The notes beneath the pieces were generated by a model. The model did not search any database. It saw nothing but the letters and a program-made list of their open reading frames with translations, and was not told the origin of the DNA. Shown here in pieces: positions 53,261 through 64,000 of a stretch of 64,000 nt of DNA (its first letter is position 1; each line of letters starts with the position of its first letter). The DNA comes from Pseudoips prasinana. Lineage: Eukaryota; Arthropoda; Insecta; Lepidoptera; Nolidae. The stretch spans positions 13,144,001 through 13,208,000 of the forward strand of contig OX621237.1 in assembly GCA_951640165.1 (NCBI GenBank), in the 5' to 3' direction. The translations under genes were made by a program, and so were the position numbers.

Positions 53261-56200
53261 TTAATATTTGGTATTTAGGACTAACTGCTCAAGTTTATGC
53301 CTAAATGTGGGGCAGTTGTCCGAGCCGCATTTGTGGTCGTGAGGTTTTTTATATGCTTTACACGATGCACAAACTGGTTTAAATTCTGGGTCATTGTGGT
53401 GACTACAGGATTTTGTGGGATGTGCTTCTGCGCATATGGCACAGGTAGGTAATTTATTACTACAGTAAGGTGAGTGGTCCAGCTCTGAACCAAGTACCTA
53501 AATTTCAAAGTCATATAACTTTTTTGTTTTATAACCTATGCAATCTTGCTTATGAATTTAGCAAAGGAATTTATATGGGTTTGTATTGGCTTTTAAGGGT
53601 TTTTGATATGTTCAATATATATTCAATTTAAACCGATTTATTAAAAAATGAGAATTGGTTCATAGTGGACCACTGGTTGTACACATTGAACCAGGCAAAA
53701 TTTTACAATGAACCACCTTTATAAACGTAGGTATGCAAAACATAGCTATTAGATATGATATTAGATATTAACGTAATAAAATAATGTGCCATAAAATGAA
53801 AGCTTTTATTCTAAATAATCTGTAATAACAAATAGGAACATGGTAAAAACTAAATAACAGCCTTTTATCAAGTCTTATTTGTATTACTAACTTAAAATTA
53901 TATGTAGGATAGTCTCTTTGGATCTAATATTTTAATTTTGTTTATTATTATATTCTTCTTTTTCCCCACTCTTAGTTTTTCTTCATTTCAATTTTTATTC
54001 AACTTTTCTTTTCTTTTTTATATTTTGTTTTACTAAAGTACTATGTTTTAAAGACTCAAAAATGTTAGAACTAATAAAAATTCCTATGAAATCAAACATT
54101 ATATCTGAAACGAAACTAGGTGAGTTTCAGTATCACACTAATATTATAAAAGCGAAAGTTTGTGAGTGTGCGTGCGTATGTTACTTCTTAACGTCTAAAA
54201 GGCTGGAGGAATTTTAATAAATTGGTATGGAGTTAGCTGACACCCTAACGGTTACAAATGTTTAACGCGGATTAAACCGCGGGGCACAGCTAGATTAAAT
54301 TGTTTTAATTTTTAACGTAAGTAGATGAATGTTAGGTGCAACACGAACTGGGAAGATGTAAGTGGCGATACGACTTTTAGTCCCAGTGACTTTAGGAGTG
54401 CATTTTTTTGTTCAGGTGTAAAATCTTTTTTACTGTCGTCATTCGGCGTCAATCTTGTGTCAATAAATTTTTCCGCTGCAATGTTTGTTTTTACAAACCT
54501 AACGACGTAAGGTAGGATAAGCTAATTTGCACTCCTGCGCTGCCTTTCGTATACGTCAACCATTTCGCAAACGTAGGGCTTTTAGCATATTTGCGGTCTT
54601 TTTTTCTAGAGGTTCCTTTTGGTCGCGCCGTTCTAAAAAAAGATAAGTGCAATTGTATATCTATAAACAATTAAAATGGTTTTCATTCCATTTATGACTA
54701 TAAATAATTAAATTATTTGGTTGTCTACTATAAGACTTGTGTGGGAATATGGACCATTCGGTAGTAGATACACAATGAACCATGGTTCACTGTAGGACAT
54801 ACCGAAATGGTTCAAAGGACACACCACACTTTTTAAACTAATTTCATAATATAAACTATAAAATAAAGTCGTAGTATACTAAACAATTATTAATTAAATT
54901 AAGATATTCATGTTTACTATAGTGTGACTACGTTAAACCCGTAAAAATAAGTAAAATAATTATAAAATAAGATCAAAACCAACAAAAAATACTTACTTAC
55001 TTACTGCGGTTGCAATTGAAAATTCCCCCGCCACGCGTGTATCATCCACAACAAGTAGGAACCAACTAGGGGGCTGGGAAGGGGTACATAAGCGTCTCTT
55101 TTGGTATGGTAGGTGAGGAGTAGAAACGTCGCGTTTTTAAAATATGGCGGTGGTTTATTGAATCTGCCTGGTTCAGAGTAGGACAAGTGACCCTACTTGA
55201 AAAAAATGCCCATATTGCTGGCAGTTTAAACACCGAACTACCTCTAAATCATCAATGAAGCGGCATGTAGCCCAGTCGATGAAGTTTTTATTTAGTGCTG
55301 ACTAAATGTTTTCTAATCTCCGGTTCGAGCTCAATTCCCACCCACTTGCGCCCATTAGCTACGTTACGCTTGCGCACAATTTTAGTTTTAGATGTAAAAT
55401 CGTCTTCACTGTCTTTAAGATCACTATCTTTGATATTTTGCCTGTATAGCGCCGTTAAAAAGACCTGGTCGTCCATTGACGACGGTATATCTTTTATAAT
55501 GCGCGGTCGTCGCCCGGATGGAGTTTGAAGTTTTAAACCCGCCGAACGAATCGCCTCGACAGATCGAATTTTATTGAGTTGGGTTTCATTTGCCACTCGG
55601 AGTACAACGCCAGAATTGGAAGTTTTTTTAACGCCTACTATTTGAAAACCGTCGTCCGCGGGTTTTATAGCCTTCATAAGCGCTTCCTTGGTCGCCGACG
55701 AAGTCGCGTACTACTCCGCTGATCGCTCAGCGGTGGGATACGCAATAATTGAAGGCACCGGTTTTCGCGTCTGTTTTATGGGGGCGGCGGTTTTAATTGT
55801 TCCGCGTATGTCTCAGAATTAGTTTTATTTACGTATAGATCTAACTGACGTTCTGCGTTCGCCAATTTAGTTTCATTGCATGAAGATTTAAGCGCAAATA
55901 ATGAAATAATACTGGTAAGGCGCTGCGTACAATTCATCACCGATAGCTTATTCGCGATATTCATACCAGAGTTGGAATCACTGACTAATTCGTTAATCTT
56001 TGACAGATAAACGGAAGCTTGTGTAAGATCGCAATAATTATAGTCCGCACTGTTTGTATCGCTAATATTTAATGTAGACGAATAATCGGATTGAGATCCC
56101 CGAAAACGTTTTATGTCCGATTCCTGTTGACCATCGGGAGTACAAAACGTCGATGACGCATCGCCTAACATTCGTTGGTTGAAGCCTGAAGGGGGCGTTC

Positions 56201-56270
56201 TGGGCGTTTGTTTACTTCTACCAAATACGTCACGGCCTCGATCCGGGGGGACATCATTTATTTTTGACAT
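53261..56270 (-). pseudogene. R1-type LINE ORF1 (gag), broken and interrupted
   Basis: The start MSKINDVPPDRGRDVFGR is at 56270; the frame runs to 55776. A frameshift follows, then DGFQIVGVKKTSNSGVVLRV to KWVGIELEPEIRKHL (55677-55288). A first zinc knuckle C-LNC-QQYGH...C lies near 55215. After the insertion (about 53505-55185), two more knuckle-like motifs occur, CAICAEAHPTKSC and CASCKAYKKPHDHKC (53460-53330), ending NTKY-stop at 53261. The usual R1-clade gag has three such knuckles. The T-run near 55218 gives another frameshift. Dead. Confidence 0.8.
53505..55185. mobile_element. Insertion inside LINE ORF1, AT-rich
   Basis: The LINE gag stops being readable at about 55185 and resumes at about 53505. 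The edges show short inverted words (CTCTGAACCA and TGGTTCAGAG). The interior has AATGAACCA words and, at 54130-54300, a typical dispersed insect repeat (CACTAATATTATAAAAGCGA, AGTTTGTGAGTGTG, CGGGGCACAGCTAG). No protein seen. Origin not determined. Confidence 0.5.
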
Positions 56271-56590
56271 GTTATTCACAAGAAATAAGCAAGCGCTTAA
56301 ATGTAAACAGCACGATAACAAGTAACTGTGACTATGACGCGGTACCCTCACAAGAAAAAAAGTTAAAATTACTCACGGAACGATAATTTGAACAAAAATC
56401 CAGATATTACTTATTAAAACACTTAAAAAACTTACAGATTGTTGTATTTAGCACTAACAATAAAGCTAGAAACAAAACACTGGTCACAAAACAATCACGA
56501 AATAGCAGAAAAATAATATTATTTCACAGCGAACCTCCGACGCACTGAGCCGTAGCGTAGCGGGAAGGGAAGTGAGTGTTTAAAGCACGT

Positions 56591-59500
56591 TGCTATATCT
56601 TTGGATAGCGTTCACAAACCTACTCACACGCGTTCCCATATAATACAGCAGCATGTTTTCTGTAGTGTACGTACTTTCCAAGTAGGGCTCTCGTTGTTAC
56701 GCATGAAAAAGTAGTCTTCCTCTTGGTAAGTACTTTTTATTCTGTGCTCTTGGTCTCCGAGCCTGGCTAAGCACTGGGGAATAGTTGTCATATCCCATAA
56801 ACCATATTAACAGTTTCAAGGGTAAAATTACTGATAAACTTATAAAAAAAGAAAATACTGTACTCTTTCACAATTTAATGATAGAGAATAGGGATTTACA
56901 AGTTACAATAACTATTACTAAACACCTTTCTATAAGATTCATTTAATCTCGTTTTCAAATTAGAATATTAACGAACATAAAACATTTACACAATTTACAT
57001 TTAAAGAATTATTATATATTACGGATACCTATAAACATATTTTGTAACATTCAGTAAAATCCAAATTATATTTATGTTCTGTCAATTCGTTTATTATCAC
57101 CGTTCTTTTTTCAGATTAATGGAGTAATGTTATACTTTATTGACGGCATTACACTTAGTGATGTGGCCTGTGCATATAAAACGGGTCTTGAAATATCAAA
57201 TAAGATAAATAGATTATATAATCGAATTAATTTGATTATATGTAAGTATTGTTTATGTAAATTTAATAAAAGAAAATTAAATGATTAGACAGTTATTGTT
57301 CTTTACTCTTCGTATCGTGAACTGTAAAGATTTCGACTTAACTTACAAATAATTAAACTATTTTTTTTTTCGAAGCATCGATTACGCAGGCGGCAATCGA
57401 TTTACGATTGAAAGTTCGTAAATATAATTGATTATTATTAAGGATCGAATCATGCCAGTGTGAGGGCATCACTAACTGTAAAGATAATAAACGAATGGAC
57501 AGATAACAAATGGCCTAAGCTCTTTTTTAGACCGGCACCCATCGCCTCTGGAAACGTGGATATAACCTTACATCAACAGATTACAACCCAAAAGAAATCT
57601 TAGTATGTTGATATAAGGTACGATATATTAATCAGCGCACTGGCTTGTTTACACCATAGCAATGCAAACGCAGACAGTAGCGCGACAGATCGGCGACTTA
57701 ATAGTTCGCAAAATGATTACTTGTTTGGGTCCTCTAAGTGTTTGAATATCTTTATAAGTATACGGGTTAATGATTTGTTACATATGTCATTTAAATTTTT
57801 GTTCTGTTCAATACATACTTTCTACATAAAAAGGGTTAGTAATTTTAATGGATGGCTTAAAATATTACTGTCTTTCTTACTCGCATTTGAAAATATACCA
57901 CGAAATTCAAATAACTGTATATTTTTTCTTCTGATATCAACTATACACTTCTTTAGATCCTCGTTAAGGTTTCCGTAGTTTGAAAAAAGTTAGCTGCAGT
58001 GAGAATTTTTAAATTATAAGCTAGCTAAGTAAGTAGATCAGTACCTAACAGAAAAGAGAAGCCTTGCGGCTATCAAGGATGATTAATTGACGAAATTGAT
58101 TAGAGCAAAAATAAATTATTGAGGGTAGCTCTGAAATGATATAATACTTATAATACAAACGTTTACAATCTATACAAGCAATTTCAGAATCACGCTAAGG
58201 AAATTTATTCGCCAAAACCCCACATGTTACCTTCTACATTTTGAGTTACGTGTTTGGTATCTTGATACTGACCGCAGTATAGAATCATTTACAAAAGCTG
58301 TGGAAGGGGTGTGTTAGTGTAGAAAATTCTGTGTGTGCAATTTCGGATACCTACTGCTACTGTTTCATTTTTGCTGGCGGAATTTCTTCAGCAAACCTGT
58401 TTCCCCTACAGATCTTCTATTACAAGAAAAGGACAAGAACACATAAGACATGCAGATACATTTCTAGATTTCTATATAGTTAGTAAGTACCTGCATACAA
58501 ATTGAAAAGAAAATGCTAGAAGAAATGCCTCCAGCCTTCACAACGCAATGTAAAAAACAAACAGCGAACAATAACTTAATAACATCCAACTCTCCGCATT
58601 AACTACCAGGAATAGATATTACATCGTTTTTTTCGTCATCCCTCTGGAATAATGATTTATTGAATAGTTAACTCATGTAGGAACCATACTTTCATTGTAT
58701 TAAACTGCAAATGCGATGTGCCTTCGCCAGCGCTTCAGGCAATTTCTGCGGACGCGGCAACACTGAGAGTGAGGAAAGTACGCGGGTGAAGCAACTTATC
58801 AGAAAAATAATTTAACGATCTTACAACTTGTACTCTTGCACTTATTTGAGCTAAACAAATGGTAACAAACTATGTGCGTGGCTCTGCAATGTGTAGTATT
58901 TTATTATATGGATACAAACAAGAAACAAGCAACTAAATTAAATATATTTAAAATTAATCCTGTATAAAAAGAATATCTGTTTAGGAATTATAATAGGCGA
59001 ATAGCTATTTAGGAAATTATGACTATTGTATCTTTCTGTAGGTACTAGGGCGACAGAAATAGATGCATGGGCATTGCAGTTTTTTTTTAATTGGCACGTA
59101 TTATTCGTGCACTACATCGCCACACAATTCTGTTTGCGAGTTTTGAAGTATCAAAATAGCAGAGCCGGGTCATGATGTTATTCGTTAGTTGGTCTTTCAA
59201 TCCTCGGCTATCTCAAATCTGACTGTTAATGTTGGAAATTAACTAATCACAAACTTTGGGCAGAGCTTAACTTGCTCGTTACATGAATTGTGACGTCATT
59301 CTTAATAATCAGATCATATATATATACATACATGTGATCTGATTGTATAGAACCTAGATACTCCTATAAAACTGGGTAAAATAATTTAATTCAATAGAGG
59401 TAAATCACAGCTCAATACGACATGAATATAAATTGTGTAATTATCTCAACGCATATGTATTGAATCGTAGTAGGTATAGAGATAAAACATTGCCACAACA

Positions 59501-60114
59501 ACGCCATTATTGCTGTTTAAAAAAACATTACCCAGACTACAACTTTTAATTACTGCATAAATTATCCGATATGAAACATATGTAGTACCTATGGTACTAT
59601 ATCGACTGCAGGGTAATAGTATAAAAAATTAAAAACGCTTACAAATGGTAATAATTTCTAGCACCAGAACAGAATATTTGTAAAAACAATACTTTGTTTA
59701 CGTTAACAGAAAGTCATGACTGCTTTTATTACATCAACTTAAATTGGTTGTATAACTCTAATGAAATTCTCCTAGAACGGCTGTCCAGACAACGGCCCGC
59801 GGAAGTCGCTTGTTTTCATGCGGCCCGCAAAGCATCTTTTAATCAGAAAATAGTTTGGATAATATAATTCTTTGAAAAAACATATATTTTGTATAATTTA
59901 TGTGGTGACCGTATTATTTAAGCTTGTACTTTTATTTAATTCGTATCGGCATTTCATACCAATACCGCTTTAAAGTTTACACTCTATTATATTTGCAAAT
60001 AGCACTATCTGGTATCCAGTGTAAAAGGTGAATTAATGCCTACTGTGTAATATTGATGTGTAATTAATTGATGAACAATATTATCATTTGAACAGTGCAT
60101 CTTAATATACAAAT
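56591..60114. other. Intergenic
   Basis: About 3.5 kb of AT-rich DNA. The frame at 57721-57978 starts at a TTG-like position and is not recognised. A possible open frame after a pyrimidine-AG near 57117 is too short to support. No gene assigned. Confidence 0.5.
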
Positions 60115-60343
60115 CGTACCCCCAGTGGAAAAAAAGCATAAGAAGTGTTACGTCAAACTATCGATTTTATCATTTTCATCATCAATTTAAGAGTTATATA
60201 TGCTGATTTTATTAATATTTATCTTGTTAAAGTTGACGAATTAATCTAGAAATATATCAAAAAAATTCAGCATGTTACTCTAAATTCGCTATTTGAAAAG
60301 TGATAAATGTAACACTACTTATGCATTTTCCACTGGGGGTACG
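60115..60343. repeat. MITE with about 37-bp terminal inverted repeats
   Basis: CGTACCCCCAGTGGAAAA at the left and TTTTCCACTGGGGGTACG at the right. The next bases (GCATAAGAAGTGTTACGT / ATGTAACACTACTTATGC) continue the match. 229 bp, no coding. Confidence 0.85.
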
Positions 60344-61941
60344 TTATTAGAACAACTTAGTATGACAGTGTTATTTATTAGTCTTAAAATAAACAAATAA
60401 GTAAGTTTTAAAACGCACACTTGCCGCACGGATTTCCCTAAAATGCGTAGGTTAATCATGTTCATTTACTGTTATTGATATATATTAATTAATTTGTGCC
60501 TTCTAGTTATAGAAGATTTAAGTAAACATTTAAATTACCTGTGATTCACAGACTAATCACAAAATATCAAAACCTCTGGTCTATGAAGCTGAATTTTGAG
60601 AGGTAGATAGTTATGGGGAGTCAGCAATAGCTAACAATCCAATGTAAGACCACATTCCAAATAAATATATTGAGAATGGCATGCGGTGAATGTTAGAAAT
60701 TGGTAAACAGACCCGAGATCACAAAAGGCTTAAATTAACATGGTTCAAACTAAACCAATTAGTAGTTCCGTAACTATGAGTTTAGTCCACACTCCAACTA
60801 TTCTCTTGCTAATAAGTATTCTTAGGGTCATAGTGTGGATAGCTGGTTACTTAATGTTATAATTAAACTCCATTCAAAATCTTGATGGTTTTAATGAAAT
60901 GCCCAGTCCCAGTGATTCATCAAGGGCTTCAGCATTTTTAAGCTTTCCTACAAATTTTGTTTTGTTTGTGGTATTTTATTAAAGATTCGTTGTACTTTAG
61001 CCATAAATTTTATATATTATATAATTAATTATGCTAGGATTGTTAATGCCCATCATCAAAGAAATAACAAAGTATGAAATGATGATTACCCTTCGACATT
61101 TGTGTAGAAATAGGTTTGGAAAGCAAACAATTGTACATGTTTTAACTACAAAAAAAAACTTATGTCAAACACAATAAAATGATGTTCCTTATTATTATAC
61201 ATTTAGCACTTAAGACAAACAGGCTTGTAGCTAGGGCAGAAATTAATTGTAGTTTCTTATTGTAATAAATCATTAAACTATTTTACAGCATATTTCAGAC
61301 AGGATCATCTTCATCATAAATATATCTTTAATGAACATGTGAAATAGTATGGAATATTTGTAGAACCACATCTATACATAGAACATGAAACTAAAAACCA
61401 TGTAAGTTTACAAAATACTACATTACCACTGCCCATATAAATGTGCCGTACACTTGACGCATTTTGTATGAAGAGCCAACATAATATCACAAACTGCTAT
61501 TTATGTAACACACTTCAATCCCGGTTTATATGAAGATCTGCTTATCACTTTCAATAATATTGAATATTAAATGAATATCATTTTGAGCGTGTTTAAATTA
61601 CTGTCTATAGAACATGAGCGTCTTTACCGAGTACGTGCATTCGCGCATACCACAAGGAACGGGCACGTTTGAAAGTAGACTCCACAGTTGCGCTATTATC
61701 TAGACAGTAAGAGTGAATTTCGTAGTGCAAGTTCTTTTCGTCTCGGCTGTACATGCGAGCCAAATTGTATAATATTTATAACAATTTTACCTTCATACAG
61801 CAAATCTTTTTTTAAATCTCCATTTTATAAATATCATATTCCGCCATAGCTAGGCACCTGTTTGCCAGTTGTTGACAGAAAAAACAAATATAGTTCAACA
61901 TAAGTGCTTGGTGAAATCAAGATAACACTTCTCATATTATT
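60344..61941. other. Downstream region of MAF1
   Basis: AT-rich, presumably including the MAF1 3' UTR on the minus strand. A minus-strand AATAAA lies near 60972-60977 (TTTATT on plus); closer signals are unclear. No other gene. Confidence 0.45.
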
Positions 61942-62665
61942 TTAGTTATATTCTTCATCTTCATCCATAGCAAAATCCACTCCAGAATCTACGGCGGCGC
62001 ACACCGGACTGAAAAACAAGAATTCATCATTATTCATATAGCATACTGGGTTCAATATACTGAAAGGAATTTTCATCTTATGGAAAAAGAGATTACATGA
62101 AAACTTTGGGTCATGCTACTGCATTTATAGATTATAAGTTCTGGAAGCCCTACATGTTAACCCTGGGTAAACAGCTGGCCAGAAAAAGACCGAGTAAGTG
62201 TAGTATGACAATGTCTTGTTAAGCTCAACTGAGTACCCTTCATTTTGTAGAATACACTGCAGCTTGTTTTAGCACTCATCACTGAGTGTTGTTTAAAATA
62301 TATTATTGTTCTCTCTACTAACAACACTAATATTCTACATTACTATGTAAATAATGCAAAGATATAAAATAATATTATTATATTCACCTCATAGCTCTAC
62401 AAGTAAAGAAGACGATCCGTTTCAACTTTTTGTTGTAAAAAAAGTAATTAAACGCCCATAAGCAGCCTGGCTCTCCAAACGGGTCACTGGCCAGGTCTGG
62501 ATTGTAGCTGTATATGCGACAGTCGGGCAAGCCAACCTCCTCGTCGACAGCTGTCCACAGCGCGGGTCGTAATTGGCGCCACAGCGCTCCTCCCACAGTG
62601 GACAGCGACGCGTCCACTGCACCTTGCACCCAGCTAAGTGAAGGCTCTGCACTAAATTCGCTGCT
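61942..62665 (-). CDS. MAF1: MAF1, repressor of RNA polymerase III (last two coding exons)
   Basis: Exons 62665-62388 and 62008-61942 are joined across an AG|T serine codon (donor GTGAAT, acceptor TTTTTCAG); the upstream acceptor TTTTTTATCACAG is at 62666. The protein part [50 protein letters not shown] and [20 protein letters not shown] matches MAF1 strongly. It then ends in an acidic tail ([15 protein letters not shown]). MAF1 binds Pol III and represses it under stress, downstream of TOR signalling. The N-terminal half is absent from this window: nothing in 62666-64000 encodes it, so earlier exons lie beyond the right edge. Confidence 0.93.
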
Positions 62666-62814
62666 CTGTGATAAAAAAAGAATGGTATTACAAAATCTTG
62701 TATTTCTACAACAAATAACAACATAGTAATTTCATTTAAAATAAATATAGTATATTGTAATTATTAATAAATAAAATTTATAATAGAACCCTTGGAATAA
62801 CTAATAGACAGACA

Positions 62815-62836
62815 TGCACTCACACACACACACGCG

Positions 62837-62876
<40 letters not shown>

Positions 62877-62906
62877 CGCGCACACACACACGCGCACACA
62901 CACACT
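62815..62906. repeat. CA/CG dinucleotide microsatellite
   Basis: Runs of CACACA with CGCGCG patches, about 90 bp. Alternating purine-pyrimidine DNA of this kind can adopt Z-form. Confidence 0.95.
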
Positions 62907-63200
62907 TAAAACAGAAACCACATTTATACAGCAGTTATATAAATTCTCTAAATTCTCAATGTCTTATAAACTAAGTTAACTAGTGAATTTAACAGTAGTA
63001 TTAACTTATTATGAATATTACTGTGTCATACCCACCTATTGTACCTATAGTTTGCTTGTTTGGTGCAATTCAATGTACCCTACCCTATTCACCCTGGTCG
63101 TCAATACATTTATTAGACTATGTTTAATGTAACACATTTTAATACAAAATCCATTTTTAACAACACATTTAAAACCTATGTACATACTTACTCTAAAGCC

Positions 63201-63984
63201 TGTTCTAGACGGTTGTGAACCAACATCCCAATGGCCAACTTGGTGGTTGCCATCCATCTAGACTGCAGTGGTAAACCAAATTTTGGTTTGACCTACAACG
63301 TCCTTTTGCGCTGCGGCAGGCAACGGGTGCGCACCAGACCTACCGGCTAAGTCGCCAAACATCGATTTCTTAAAAGGCGTTCAAATAAATAAAGGTTACA
63401 AATTACTTAATCAATCGTTAAATCGGCTTCCATGAGCAAATGTGACGCCATAAATGGTCCGGAAGCGATTGTCAACGTTGAAGCCGATTTAACGATTGAT
63501 TAAGTAATTTTTAACCTTTATTTATTTGAACGCCATTTAAGAAATCGATGATTGGTGACTTAGCCGGTAGAGCCCCTGAGCGGCGAATGCGAAATTAATA
63601 ATAATTTAATTAATTTCTATGGAGATTTGCCATGTCTATGGGACATTACGTCCGAAAACTATAAAGATGCTCGTCTCTCGTTTCCTCTCGCTCGTTCCAA
63701 AAGTACAAAAACTGACCATAATTCAAACAAATCAAATGTTATAAAATTACAAAGGCAAGCCCACTTTTTGAAATTTAGACAAAATGGGAGCCATTTCCAC
63801 AGCATGATATGGTCCGTTCACGATACGACTACTTTATTTCCCGCCAAAAGACGAACTGTGACTGATTCGCTAGCGTGTTGGCGGGTGGATGACATCCGTG
63901 GAGCCAAAACACAATCCGCAGATGGAAACTAGTTCCCACCAAGGTGACCTCTGTTGGGACGTTGGTTTACAACTGTCTAGAACA
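63201..63984. mobile_element. Inverted-repeat element with nested foldback
   Basis: Left end TGTTCTAGACGGTTGTGAAC then CAACATCCCA; right end TGGGACGTTGGTTTACAACT then GTCTAGAACA. The 30-bp TIRs carry about three mismatches. No intact transposase is visible. A second, larger inverted repeat lies inside it at 63341-63569. Confidence 0.8.
63341..63569. repeat. Long foldback, arms of about 90 bp
   Basis: Arms 63341-63430 and 63480-63569 pair nearly perfectly: TACCGGCTAAGTCGCCAA pairs with TTGGTGACTTAGCCGGTA, and CAATCGTTAAATCGGCTTC with GAAGCCGATTTAACGATTG. The loop is 49 bp. RNA from this site would form a long hairpin. Confidence 0.9.
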
Positions 63985-64000
63985 TGCTTAACATAACTGT

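Larger units (their letters stand above)
49851..56578 (-). mobile_element. Full-length R1-type LINE, decayed, with a 1.65-kb insertion
   Basis: A 12-bp direct repeat TTTAAAGCACGT lies just outside both ends (49839-49850 and 56579-56590), so the whole 6.7 kb is one insertion unit. The minus-strand order is 5' UTR, ORF1 (gag with CCHC knuckles), ORF2 (endonuclease, RT, terminal CxC...H...C domain), 3' UTR and an A-tail (T-run at 49851-49858). An AT-rich segment at about 53505-55185 splits ORF1. Both ORFs carry frameshifts, so it is dead. Domain order and knuckles fit the R1/TRAS/SART group. Confidence 0.88.
62666..64000 (-). other. MAF1 intron (partial)
   Basis: Holds a CA/CG microsatellite and a nested inverted-repeat element; runs off the right edge. 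The frames at 63045-63257 and 63627-63932 are inside the repeat and are not recognised. Confidence 0.6.

Noticed and set aside
57117..57250. Open frame after a pyrimidine-AG (INGVMLYFIDG...), possible exon
   Set aside because: Short, no matching partner exon or recognised domain.
57721..57978. 85-residue hydrophobic frame
   Set aside because: AT-rich low-complexity translation, no standard ATG at the start and no neighbours.

Overview
This window looks like nuclear DNA of an insect, most probably a moth or butterfly. It is AT-rich, its genes are split by introns, and it is crowded with transposable elements. These include several tRNA-headed SINEs of the kind common in Lepidoptera, many small inverted-repeat (MITE) elements, Jockey-, CR1-like- and R1-type LINEs, copia remnants and a Tc1-like element. 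The assignment to Lepidoptera rests on remembered repeat style and gene content, not on a search. I see no real tRNA, rRNA or CRISPR locus.

Five host genes are supported. (1) The first coding exon of the SS18/SYT transcriptional coactivator lies at 1671-1892 (minus); its intron runs off the left edge. (2) A complete two-exon JMJD4-type JmjC oxygenase lies at 18549-23087 (plus). (3) A complete two-coding-exon alpha-methylacyl-CoA racemase (AMACR) lies at 23104-25431 (minus). It ends tail to tail with JMJD4, with 16 bp between the two stop codons. (4) A complete seven-exon PCIF1 (cap-adenosine methyltransferase family, WW domain) lies at 35819-46122 (plus). Its NPPF catalytic motif is replaced by HPPY. 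(5) The last two coding exons of MAF1, the RNA polymerase III repressor, lie at 61942-62665 (minus); the N-terminal exons are beyond the right edge. These genes work in chromatin, translation termination, lipid metabolism, mRNA capping and Pol III control. I see no shared pathway.

Layout. 1-1.9 kb: SS18 intron and exon. 1.9-5.3 kb: intergenic, with a copia fragment. 5.3-9.6 kb: an intact Jockey-type LINE with a TAATG stop-start overlap, apparently inserted in an older LTR-like sequence. 10.3-14 kb: a broken copia element. 14-15.9 kb: LINE pieces. 15-18.8 kb: a recent complex duplication, made of two near-identical 1.1-kb direct copies around an inverted 581-bp copy of the JMJD4 promoter and 5' exon, giving a chimeric reading frame. 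18.5-25.4 kb: JMJD4 and AMACR. 25.4-34.2 kb: repeats, including a hairpin satellite inside an inverted-repeat element, an intact Tc1-like transposon and a dead LINE. 35.8-46.1 kb: PCIF1, whose introns hold several mobile elements and a decayed copy of an exon. 46.4-49.3 kb: MITEs and a mariner remnant. 49.8-56.6 kb: a full-length but decayed R1-type LINE with a target-site duplication and a 1.65-kb insertion. 56.6-61.9 kb: intergenic. 61.9-64 kb: the end of MAF1 and nested inverted repeats in its intron.

I did not find a convincing new multi-gene system. The best candidates for follow-up are the JMJD4 inverted duplication with its chimeric ORF, the altered PCIF1 catalytic motif, the 16-bp convergent gene pair, and the undescribed-looking inverted-repeat elements.
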